From contig JBFWOB010000028.1 in assembly GCA_050250755.1 (NCBI GenBank), forward strand, positions 1-64,000: a DNA stretch of 64,000 nucleotides, read 5' to 3'. Under the pieces are notes generated by a model. The model made no database searches, was not told where the DNA came from, and saw only the letters and a list, made by a program, of their open reading frames with translations. Position numbers and translations under genes: made by a program. Shown here in pieces: positions 53,277 to 61,005 of this stretch (its first letter is position 1; each line of letters begins with the position of its first letter). This DNA is from Ga0077555 sp050250755 (GTDB lineage: Bacteria; Pseudomonadota; Alphaproteobacteria; Rhizobiales; Hyphomicrobiaceae).

Positions 53277-54629
53277 ATGGCGAGACGCGGCGAGAGGATG
53301 AAGCTTGGAGCCTTTCTCTACTTCACCGGGCATCATGTTGCAGCATGGCGCCATCCAAAGGCGCAAGCCGGGGTCGAGCTGGAAGACTATATCGAGCTGG
53401 CGCGCATCGCCGAGGCGGCGAAATTCGATACGGTGTTTTTGGCCGACGGCGTTAGCGTCAGGCTCAAAAATCTGGAGGCTGCCAGCCGCCGGGCGAATAA
53501 CGGGGTGACGCCTTTCGAGCCGATCACGCTCCTCTCTGCCCTCGCGGCAGTTACCCGTAATATCGGCCTTGTCGCAACGGCGTCCACGACGTTCTCTGAC
53601 CCCTTCAACCTCGCGCGGCAGTTTGCGTCGCTCGACCGGCTCTCGAAGGGGCGTGCCGGTTGGAATCTCGTCACCTCGACCGATCCGGACGCGGCATACA
53701 ATTTTGGTCACGATCAGCAAGTCCTCCACGCGGACCGCTATGCCAGGGCCGAGGAGTTCGCCGACGTTGTACTTGGACTATGGAATAGCTGGCACGACGA
53801 CGCCTTCCTGCGGGACCGCAGCAGCGGTCGCTATTTCGACCCGGCGAGAATGCGGACGCTCAACCATCGTGGCGCGCATTTCAAGGTAAGAGGCCCGTTG
53901 AATATCCCGCGTTCGCCGCAGGGCCATCCGGTGCTGGTCCAGGCCGGTGCATCAGCGGCCGGCATCGATCTTGCTGCGCGCACGGCAGAAGTCGTGTTCG
54001 CCGCTCAGATCACGCTCGAGGAGGCAACTGGTTTTTATTCCAAACTGAAGAAGCGCATGGCGAGCTTCGGACGCCATCCCGAGGATTTGAAGGTCATGCC
54101 GGGTATTTTTCCCGTGGTCGGCCGCACCAAGTCCGAGGCGGAAGGCAAGTTCGAGGAATTGCAGAATCTGATCCAGCCGGAGGTCGGGTTGGACCTCCTC
54201 TCGACCATGATCGGTGTCGATCTGACCGGTCACCCGATTGACGGTCCGGTGCCGGAGCTGCCTCAGACGAACGGCGGCAAGAGCCGACAAAATTTGTTAT
54301 TGGAGCTTGCCGGTCGTGAGAACCTCACTATTCGAGAGCTTTACCTGCGGATCGCCGGGGCGCGTGGTCACTGGCAAGTTGTCGGAACGCCGACGGAGAT
54401 TGCTGATCTCCTGGAGGAACGCTTCGAAAGCCATGGAGCGGACGGCTTCAACGTGATGTCGCCAATCAAGCCGGGAGGCCTCACCGATTTCATCGAGCTG
54501 GTCGTGCCGGAGCTGCGCCGCCGCGGATTATTCCGCAGCGCATATGAAGGAAGCACCTTGCGCGAGAACCTTGGCCTTCGCATGCCTTCCCTTCATGCAA
54601 GCGAAAAGATGGCTGCAGTTGGCGGGTGA
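53277..54629 (+). CDS. NtaA/SnaA/DszA-family flavin monooxygenase
   Basis: 450 residues from the ATG at 53277; GGAGG lies eight bases upstream, so this is preferred to the ATG at 53253. KLGAFLYFTGHHVAAWRHP, AKFDTVFLADGVSVR, NIGLVATASTTFSDPFNLAR, GRAGWNLVTSTDPDAAYNFG and PVLVQAGASAAGIDLAAR are class C monooxygenase motifs. The family includes DszA (dibenzothiophene sulfone), NtaA (nitrilotriacetate) and DmoA (dimethyl sulfide, from Hyphomicrobium). The gene closes the second ABC unit, so the imported compound is probably its substrate. A separate flavin reductase is needed and not seen here. Confidence 0.83.
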   Translation: MARRGERMKLGAFLYFTGHHVAAWRHPKAQAGVELEDYIELARIAEAAKFDTVFLADGVSVRLKNLEAASRRANNGVTPFEPITLLSALAAVTRNIGLVATASTTFSDPFNLARQFASLDRLSKGRAGWNLVTSTDPDAAYNFGHDQQVLHADRYARAEEFADVVLGLWNSWHDDAFLRDRSSGRYFDPARMRTLNHRGAHFKVRGPLNIPRSPQGHPVLVQAGASAAGIDLAARTAEVVFAAQITLEEATGFYSKLKKRMASFGRHPEDLKVMPGIFPVVGRTKSEAEGKFEELQNLIQPEVGLDLLSTMIGVDLTGHPIDGPVPELPQTNGGKSRQNLLLELAGRENLTIRELYLRIAGARGHWQVVGTPTEIADLLEERFESHGADGFNVMSPIKPGGLTDFIELVVPELRRRGLFRSAYEGSTLRENLGLRMPSLHASEKMAAVGG

Positions 54630-54642
54630 TCCAGACTTTCGA

Positions 54643-54680
54643 GGGAGGGATGCCCGCGTCTTTTCGAGGGCATCCCTCCC
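54643..54680. terminator. Long hairpin after the second monooxygenase unit
   Basis: A perfect 13-base inverted repeat, GGGAGGGATGCCC with GGGCATCCCTCCC, around a 12-base loop. It starts 13 bases after the monooxygenase stop. There is no T-run after it, so it may be a stabilising or rho-linked hairpin rather than a classic terminator. Confidence 0.6.
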
Positions 54681-54681
54681 A

Positions 54682-55011
54682 CTATGGTTCAGAACAAGGG
54701 AATTTCGCACCTGCAATGCAGTCTTGTACGATCCGGGATGCGAGACTACGGCACTGCAGCCGAATGTCGGGGACTGCCGTACACTCCCAAAATGACGCCC
54801 GGGTGAGCGGGCCAAGGGCAAAGATGCGGTCAGATGGGATGCCGTCACGCGATAGAACCGCCAAATCAGGCGCGATGTCGATGCCAATGCCAAGTGGATC
54901 CGCTCGAGCCAACCCTTGCGAAATCAGGGACCGCATGAGCGGGTTTTCCGGCCTCGTTGGATCGGTATTGAGAGTTCTGATTGGCTTTGCATACGAACGT
55001 CAGATCGACCG
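54682..55011 (-). pseudogene. C-terminal remnant of an FAD/NAD(P)-binding protein
   Basis: The minus-strand frame reads RPENPLMRSLISQGLARADP, then SDRIFALGPLTRASFWECTA and VPDIRLQCRSLASRI. This matches the end of a family of FAD/NAD(P)-binding proteins (YdhS/HpaC-neighbour type), whose C-terminus contains ALGPLTRG-FWE and PDIR. Only the last 80-110 residues are present and the frame is lost upstream near 55010, so most of the gene was deleted. The family assignment is from memory. Confidence 0.55.
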
Positions 55012-55059
55012 GCAAACAGTCGATTCGTGCCGGCCTCTGCGATCTGTGCATCGGACACT

Positions 55060-55680
55060 TCAACGCAAGCGATTGCTGAAGCGTCGTCCCAATGGACTGT
55101 CCTTCCAGGCCAGCAGTGGGCTCTCGCAGGTGCGGGTTTTGCCATAGACGATCCAAGGATCATCGACAGTGCCGATCACCGCATCCACTCGGAAACGGTC
55201 CGGATACCGATCTGCCAAATCCAGTCGCGTGATGCCGCTGTCGTAGCGGCCGGCAAGCAGCCCTTCGGCCACCGTTGCGGTCGAGATTTCAGGAACAAGG
55301 GATGGCCACCGGGACGTGTCGGCGTAGTCTTTCGTTGCCGGCTGCAACGCCAGAGTTGTCGGCTGCTCAACTTCCGCACGCGTCAGGATCGCCAAGGGAT
55401 GACTTGGCGCCACAAACGCGTCGACGACATGGATCTGATGCTTGAAGTGCGCCTGCGCAACCAGCGTCGTGGTCGTTGGATGCACGGCGACCTGAAGAAT
55501 GTGGTCCACGTTGCCACACACCAGCATATCGAGTGCGGCGGTGAAATCGCTCACTAGCATGATCTGCGCGTCGTGCTGACCATGAAACGATAGATAATGC
55601 TTTGTAACCAGCTCGTGGTTGCTTCCCTCCGGGCCAAGGGTCGCAAATCTCAGAGGTTGGTCTTCTCGGGCGACGGCCAA
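55060..55680 (-). CDS. Prephenate dehydratase-like (BacA-type) solo protein
   Basis: 206 residues, TTG start with GGGAG upstream. LRFATLGPEGSNHELVTKHYL is the typical start of the prephenate dehydratase fold, and DFTAALDMLVCGNVDHILQVAVHP and the later TVAEGLLAGRYDSGITRL fit a two-lobe PBP2-type domain. No chorismate mutase or ACT domain follows, and the length is like BacA of bacilysin synthesis. It may decarboxylate prephenate without making phenylpyruvate, or be a ligand-binding protein. It is divergent from the spermidine/putrescine-type ABC operon with a gap of about 230 bases. Confidence 0.65.
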   Translation of the reverse strand: MAVAREDQPLRFATLGPEGSNHELVTKHYLSFHGQHDAQIMLVSDFTAALDMLVCGNVDHILQVAVHPTTTTLVAQAHFKHQIHVVDAFVAPSHPLAILTRAEVEQPTTLALQPATKDYADTSRWPSLVPEISTATVAEGLLAGRYDSGITRLDLADRYPDRFRVDAVIGTVDDPWIVYGKTRTCESPLLAWKDSPLGRRFSNRLR

Positions 55681-55910
55681 CGCGTAACTCCCTTGCGGTA
55701 CCCAAAGAGGCTATACGAGACCCCCCCACACCCAGAAGCTCAAAAAGCAAACACCGTGTTCCGATTTTCGGCAAGACAATCGGGCGATGCGCCAAGTACC
55801 TTGCGTGCAGCTCGGAGGCGTGTTCACCTATGTGCAGTGGAGCTGGACAAGCTCCACAATGGGGACGCCGAGGCAATCCAGCAAGGAACAACAAGGGCCG
55901 GCAAGCACGA

Positions 55911-57083
55911 ATGAGGGATGTCGAACTCACGGCGGCAGCCGGGTCAGGAATGGCCAGCGAGGAAATACTGGTCGCTTTCAAGGATGTGACGAAGACCTAT
56001 GACGGTCGAAGTCTTGCCGTCAATGGCCTCGACCTGCAGATCGGACGCGGCGAGTTCGTAACATTCCTCGGCCCATCGGGATCGGGCAAAACGACGTCCC
56101 TAATGATGCTTGCTGGCTTCGAGGAGCCTACCGGTGGCGACATCCTGCTTGGGCAGCGGTCGGTCCGTCACATTCCGCCCCACAAGCGCAATATCGGGAT
56201 GGTATTCCAGAACTATGCCCTGTTTCCGCACATGAGCGTCGCGGAAAACATCGCCTTTCCACTCTCCGTGCGCGGTGTTGCCCGCGCCGAGAGTGATCGC
56301 AAGGTCGCTCACGCCCTGGAACTGGTCAGACTGATGGGCTTCGGCCATCGTCGCCCCGCTCAGCTTTCAGGGGGGCAGCAGCAGCGGGTGGCCTTGGCGC
56401 GGGCCATCGTGTTCGGGCCCGATCTGGTGCTGATGGACGAACCGTTGGGCGCTCTCGACAAGCAATTGCGCGAGCAGCTCCAGCTTGAGATCAAGCATCT
56501 CCACGCCAACCTTGGCGTCACGATCGTTTATGTCACGCATGATCAGTCCGAGGCTCTCACGCTTTCGGATCGTATCGTGATCTTCAACGAGGGGGCGGCT
56601 CAACAGGTCGATACGCCGACGGAGATCTACGAGCATCCGACGAGCTCTTTCGTTGCGCAGTTCATTGGTGAGAACAATCGCCTCGATGGCCACGTGACGA
56701 CGCTCGATGGCAGGTATTGCCGGGTTCGCACGCCGGTCGGCGACATTCGGGCTCTCGCAGTGCGCACCAGCGGCGTTGGCTCGGAGACGTCGTTGTCCAT
56801 TCGGCCAGAGCGCATCCTGCTTGGAGCACCGGGAACACTGGCGACGGATAACGTTGTCGGGGCCCGCGTGCTCGAGCGCATCTATCATGGCGATCACCAC
56901 CGCATTCGGCTGGCGCTCGATGGCGACGGTGAGTTCGTTCTGCGCGTGCCGAACACCACCGAACTTGCCACGGACGGTATCGTCGAGATCGGGTGGGCTG
57001 CCGAGCACTGCCGCGCCCTCGACGCTTTCGCGACAACCAGGGTAAACGACACTGGAAGCAGACAACAAGGAGCCGCTGCATGA
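55911..57083 (+). CDS. ABC ATPase, spermidine/putrescine (PotA) type
   Basis: 390 residues. Walker A is GPSGSGKTTSLMM, Q-loop VFQNYALFPHMSVAEN, signature LSGGQQQRVALARA, Walker B LVLMDEPLGALD and switch VYVTHDQSEALTLSDR; the C-terminal 130 residues form a TOBE domain (SIRPERILLG). The start at 55911 is the most likely of several; an ATG at 55950 is an alternative. It overlaps the binding-protein gene by four bases. Confidence 0.9.
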   Translation: MRDVELTAAAGSGMASEEILVAFKDVTKTYDGRSLAVNGLDLQIGRGEFVTFLGPSGSGKTTSLMMLAGFEEPTGGDILLGQRSVRHIPPHKRNIGMVFQNYALFPHMSVAENIAFPLSVRGVARAESDRKVAHALELVRLMGFGHRRPAQLSGGQQQRVALARAIVFGPDLVLMDEPLGALDKQLREQLQLEIKHLHANLGVTIVYVTHDQSEALTLSDRIVIFNEGAAQQVDTPTEIYEHPTSSFVAQFIGENNRLDGHVTTLDGRYCRVRTPVGDIRALAVRTSGVGSETSLSIRPERILLGAPGTLATDNVVGARVLERIYHGDHHRIRLALDGDGEFVLRVPNTTELATDGIVEIGWAAEHCRALDAFATTRVNDTGSRQQGAAA

Positions 57084-58111
57084 AACGCCTAGCACTGTCC
57101 ATTGTCCTCGGTTTGGTGTGCGTGACCGCTGCTTCCGCACGCGACCTGACCGTGGTCGCATGGGGCGGCAGCACGCAGGCGGCTCAACGCAAATTGTTTT
57201 ACGAGCCCTTCATGAAATCGACGGGCATCAAGCTTCTCGAAGATTCCTGGTCGGGTGGCATTGGGATTCTGCGCACGAAGATCCAGGGCGGCAATGCAAA
57301 CTGGGATGTCGTACAGGTCGAGGTCGACGAACTCGGACTCGGATGCACTGAGGGCCTCTATGAAAAGATGGATTGGAAACTCCTCGGCGGTGAGGACAAG
57401 TTCCTGAAGGATGCGGTGCACGAGTGCGGGGTCGGCGCCGTGCTGTGGTCGACGGCCCTGACCTACGATGCGGACAAGCTCAAGGAGGCGCCGCAGAACT
57501 GGGCCGATTTCTGGGACGTCAAAAAGTTCCCCGGCAAGCGCTCATTGCGCAAAGGCGCGAAATACAATCTCGAGTTTGCCCTTATGGCTGACGGTGTGCC
57601 GTTGGCGGACGTCTACAAAGTGCTCGGCACGCCCGAGGGCGTCGATCGCGCCTTCAAGAAGCTCGACGAACTGAAGCCCCACATCGTGTGGTGGACATCC
57701 GGGGCTCAACCGATCCAGCTGCTCGCGTCCGGCGAGGTCGTGATGACGTCGAGCTACACGAGCCGACCGTTCGGAGCGAGGCGACAGGAGGGCAAGAACT
57801 ACAATGTCGTCTGGAACCAGAGTATCTATGCCATCGATTTCTGGGTCGTGCTGAAAGGAACTCCGAACAAGGAGAACGCCTTCAAGCTCGTGAACTTCAT
57901 GACACGACCGGAGCAACAGCGCCCGTATCCCAATCTGTCCGGTTCGAGCGTGACCAATCTCGAGGCTATCAAAGGGATCGATGCCGACGTTGCGCCTCTG
58001 TTGGCGAGCTATCCCGATAACATGAAGGTTTCGCGGATCATCGATAGCGATTTCTGGATCGACAATGCCGATCAGCTGACCCAGCGGTTCAATGCCTGGG
58101 CGTCCCGATAG
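57080..58111 (+). CDS. ABC substrate-binding protein, PotD/PotF type
   Basis: 343 residues with a signal peptide (about 1-20, ending TAASA) and a strong AAGGAG site. DLTVVAWGGSTQAAQRKLFY, GGNANWDVVQVEVDELG, NWADFWDVKKFPGKRSLRKG and LLASGEVVMTSSYTSR are typical of extracellular solute-binding family 1 proteins of polyamine-type importers. The ligand may be a polyamine, an opine or another amine. It overlaps the ATPase gene before it and the permease gene after it. Confidence 0.88.
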   Translation: MKRLALSIVLGLVCVTAASARDLTVVAWGGSTQAAQRKLFYEPFMKSTGIKLLEDSWSGGIGILRTKIQGGNANWDVVQVEVDELGLGCTEGLYEKMDWKLLGGEDKFLKDAVHECGVGAVLWSTALTYDADKLKEAPQNWADFWDVKKFPGKRSLRKGAKYNLEFALMADGVPLADVYKVLGTPEGVDRAFKKLDELKPHIVWWTSGAQPIQLLASGEVVMTSSYTSRPFGARRQEGKNYNVVWNQSIYAIDFWVVLKGTPNKENAFKLVNFMTRPEQQRPYPNLSGSSVTNLEAIKGIDADVAPLLASYPDNMKVSRIIDSDFWIDNADQLTQRFNAWASR

Positions 58112-59382
58112 TGGCCACGACGGCGTCAACCTTGAGCTTGCCTCGGCAAAGAGATGAGACGTCCGTCGGCGCCGCCGATATGCGCATCGCCTTGCGAAAA
58201 GCGGAGCGGCGCAGCCAGTTCGCTGCGGCGCTTCTCGTGGCGCCGTTGGTCATCTTTCTAGTCTTCGCGTTTCTGGTTCCCCTAGGCCTGATGCTGAGCA
58301 AGGGCGGCAAGGACACAGAGTTTGGCAGCGCTTTCCCAGATACCGTAACGCGCCTCCGGTCATGGGACGGTCGCGCGCTCCCACCATCTGAAACCGTCGC
58401 TACGTTTCTCCGAGAGCTCGCTGGCCAACGGGGGAGCCAGTCGCTCAGCTTCGTCGCCAACCGGCTGAATTTCGATATCAATGGCATGCGCTCAGCGCTG
58501 ATGAAGGTCGCGCGCCGTCCACCAGCTTCCGATGTGCCTGATCCTATGGGATCGCTCATAGCGCTCGATCCGAGATGGGGCGAGATCGAGACCTGGGGCA
58601 CGATGAAGCGAGCGATTGGTCCATGGACCGACTTCTATTTGCTGGCGGCCGTTGATCTGAAACGCGATGCAACCGGCGCGATCGCAAAGGTTCCTGAAGA
58701 GCGCGCCGTCTTCACGACCGTATTCGTGCGCACGTTCTGGATCAGCCTGATCGTCGCCTTCTTCTGCGCGGCGCTGGGTTACCCGGTCGCCTATCTGCTT
58801 GCGACGCAGCCGCCCGCCGTCACCAATCTCTTGTTGATCCTGGTTCTGTTACCATTCTGGACGTCCGTCATGGTGCGAACCGCAGCCTGGGTCGTGCTGC
58901 TGCAATCGGAAGGCCTTGTCAATCAGGTGCTCGCTTGGGTGGGCTTTATAAATGAACCACTCAAGCTGATATACAACCGAATTGGCGTCGTGATCGCCAT
59001 GGTCCATGTGCTGTTACCGTTCATGGTGCTTCCCCTGTACAGCGTCATGAAGGGCATCAGCGGCAACACTATGCGAGCTGCCGTCTCGCTTGGAGCACAC
59101 CCGTTCGTCGCGTTTGCGCGCGTCTACTTTCCACAGACCTTGCCCGGTGTGATGGCGGGAACGCTGCTCGTCTTCATATCTTCGATCGGCTACTACATCA
59201 CGCCAGCCATCGTCGGCGGCGCCGATGACCAAATGATCAGCTTCTTCATCGCCTTCTATACGAACCAGACGTTGAACTGGGGGCTTGCAGCCGCATTGGG
59301 TACGGCCTTGCTGGGCGCCACGCTGCTGCTCTACTTTGTCTATGCCCGCCTTGCTGGCGGTGCGAAACCGCAGCTCGGGTAG
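58111..59382 (+). CDS. ABC permease, PotB type, with long first periplasmic loop
   Basis: 423 residues, GTG start overlapping the preceding stop by one base. The first membrane helix is at about 44-66; a periplasmic loop of about 130 residues follows before the remaining five helices, longer than in E. coli PotB. The EAA loop AAVSLGAHPFVAFARVYFPQT is present. It pairs with the PotC-type permease. Confidence 0.88.
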   Translation: MATTASTLSLPRQRDETSVGAADMRIALRKAERRSQFAAALLVAPLVIFLVFAFLVPLGLMLSKGGKDTEFGSAFPDTVTRLRSWDGRALPPSETVATFLRELAGQRGSQSLSFVANRLNFDINGMRSALMKVARRPPASDVPDPMGSLIALDPRWGEIETWGTMKRAIGPWTDFYLLAAVDLKRDATGAIAKVPEERAVFTTVFVRTFWISLIVAFFCAALGYPVAYLLATQPPAVTNLLLILVLLPFWTSVMVRTAAWVVLLQSEGLVNQVLAWVGFINEPLKLIYNRIGVVIAMVHVLLPFMVLPLYSVMKGISGNTMRAAVSLGAHPFVAFARVYFPQTLPGVMAGTLLVFISSIGYYITPAIVGGADDQMISFFIAFYTNQTLNWGLAAALGTALLGATLLLYFVYARLAGGAKPQLG

Positions 59383-59392
59383 GAGGGCGGTG

Positions 59393-60217
59393 ATGGCACC
59401 TTACGCAACACCGATAGAGATTGCGTGGCAGTGGTTCTTTCGGCTGATCTGCACACTCGTCTTTGTGTTTCTTCTGATCCCGATCCTCGCCATTATTCCG
59501 TTGTCGTTCAACTCCAGCACGTTCTTGACGTACCCGCTCCAGGGATTTTCGATGCGCTGGTACAGCGATGTTCTCGGAACCGAGCGCTGGTTGCTGCCAA
59601 TCAAGAATAGCCTGATCGTCTCGCTATCGACCACGGCACTGGCCACAATACTCGGTACGATGGCGGCACTCGGACTGTCGCGCCTCAAAAGCCGCGCGCG
59701 CAGCCTGACCATGGGTCTCATTTTATCGCCGCTCATTATTCCCGTTATTATAACGGCCGTCGGGATGTATTTTCTTTTCGCCCCTCTGGGTCTCACCAAC
59801 GGTTATCTGGGGCTGATCCTTTCACATACGACGATCGCGGTTCCCTTTGTCGTCATCACGGTTGCGGCCACCCTGCAGGGCTTCGACACGAATCTGATGA
59901 GAGCAGCCGCCAACCTTGGCGCCTCGCCTTTAACGGCTTTCCGTCGCGTGATGCTGCCGCTCATCTTGCCGGGCGTGATTTCAGGGGCGCTATTCGCGTT
60001 TGCCGCCTCCTTTGACGAGATCGTAATCTCGCTGTTTCTGGCGGGGCCACAGCAGCGTACGCTTCCCCTGCAGATGCTGAGCGGCGTCCGCGAGGAGATC
60101 AGCCCATCGATTACCGCAGTCGCCACCCTGCTAGTGATCTTTTCCGCCGTACTGCTCGCATCGGTCGAGTTGCTCCGTAGGAGAAGCGAGAGGCTGATGG
60201 CGAAAGACAGGGCCTGA
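59393..60217 (+). CDS. ABC permease, PotC type
   Basis: 274 residues, ATG with AGGAGG upstream. Six membrane helices; the EAA loop AAANLGASPLTAFRRVMLPL and FAASFDEIVISLFLAGP are typical of PotC/PotI permeases. Last gene of the four-gene importer; the next bases hold no gene on this strand until the kdp operon. Confidence 0.9.
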   Translation: MAPYATPIEIAWQWFFRLICTLVFVFLLIPILAIIPLSFNSSTFLTYPLQGFSMRWYSDVLGTERWLLPIKNSLIVSLSTTALATILGTMAALGLSRLKSRARSLTMGLILSPLIIPVIITAVGMYFLFAPLGLTNGYLGLILSHTTIAVPFVVITVAATLQGFDTNLMRAAANLGASPLTAFRRVMLPLILPGVISGALFAFAASFDEIVISLFLAGPQQRTLPLQMLSGVREEISPSITAVATLLVIFSAVLLASVELLRRRSERLMAKDRA

Positions 60218-60449
60218 ACCGGTTCCCCATCCACCCAAGCAAAGTTTTTCCCCTTGGAGGGCTTTTGAAATGTCGCAATGCCGAACAGCCCGTGCGCTCT
60301 CGATATAGCAAGTATCGTGCATCCTCAATCCAATCTGAGGGTACACCTCAAGTCTGTGCGAGGCGGATTGCTTTGATGCCTACTAGCCCGCGCGGTTGTT
60401 CGCGCTACCACTATCGTCGCGACCAAGCGTTTGAATGTTTAGCAAGCTC
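60218..60449. other. Intergenic region between the importer and the kinase remnant
   Basis: About 230 bases without a convincing gene or hairpin. It separates the importer (plus) from the histidine kinase remnant (minus). Confidence 0.4.
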
Positions 60450-60729
60450 TTAGCTCGGATCTTCAACGCGCCGGCAGGGCAGCCGGATTGTGACTTTCAG
60501 TCCTTTGAGTTCGCCATTGGCAAGAGATACGTCGCCGCCATGAGATCGCAGAACGGATCGGGCCATGCTGAGCCCCAATCCGTACCCACCTGTCGATCGG
60601 GAGCGTGACACCTCTGATCCCACAAAGGGCTCGAAAACTGCCTCGTGCAGGTCGACCGGCAGCCCGGGGCACCTACGCCGAAATCGGACATGTGAGCCGC
60701 TGGCGGTCCGATCCTTATTTCCCGTTTAT
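60450..60729 (-). pseudogene. C-terminal remnant of a sensor histidine kinase
   Basis: The minus-strand frame ends at 60450 and reads PGLPVDLHEAVFEPFVGSEV, then the ATP-binding G2 box GGYGLGLSMARSVLRSHGGD and KGLKVTIRLPC. Only about 90 codons of the HATPase domain remain; the DHp helix, N and G1 boxes are missing and the frame meets a stop at about 60730. There is no good start codon. The kinase was not necessarily KdpD. Confidence 0.7.
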
Positions 60730-60806
60730 GCCCGAGCGCCAAATTCCCAATCGAAAACTTATGGCGACCGCGCCATTTCTCCTCCATCGCTCATTGGAGG
60801 ATCGCC

Positions 60807-60890
60807 ATGCTCGATCTTGTCTTTCTCGCTCTCGGCCTTGGCAGCTTTGTCCTGATCGGCGCCTACGCCGTCCTCTGTGACCGACTCTGA
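60807..60890 (+). CDS. 27-residue membrane peptide upstream of kdpF
   Basis: A short gene with a GGAGG site seven bases before the ATG. The product MLDLVFLALGLGSFVLIGAY, followed by a short CDRL end, is a single hydrophobic helix. It ends 10 bases before kdpF. I recall similar small frames before kdpF in other alphaproteobacteria, so a Kdp-linked membrane peptide is likely, but its role is unknown. Confidence 0.6.
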   Translation: MLDLVFLALGLGSFVLIGAYAVLCDRL

Positions 60891-60900
60891 GGGGGTAGCA

Positions 60901-60987
60901 ATGAGCGATCCCACGATTGGGCTCCTGGTTACCATCGGGCTTGGCATCTACCTCGTCTACACTCTGCTTCGACCCGAGAAGTTTTGA
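60901..60987 (+). CDS. kdpF: Potassium-transporting ATPase subunit KdpF
   Basis: 28 residues with one membrane helix ending in YLVYTLLRPEKF, the KdpF hallmark. It stabilises the KdpABC complex in the inner membrane. It lies between the 27-residue peptide gene and kdpA. A GGGGG stretch before the ATG may be the ribosome site. Confidence 0.85.
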   Translation: MSDPTIGLLVTIGLGIYLVYTLLRPEKF

Positions 60988-61005
60988 CCCTCGGGAGGTA
61001 TTTCC

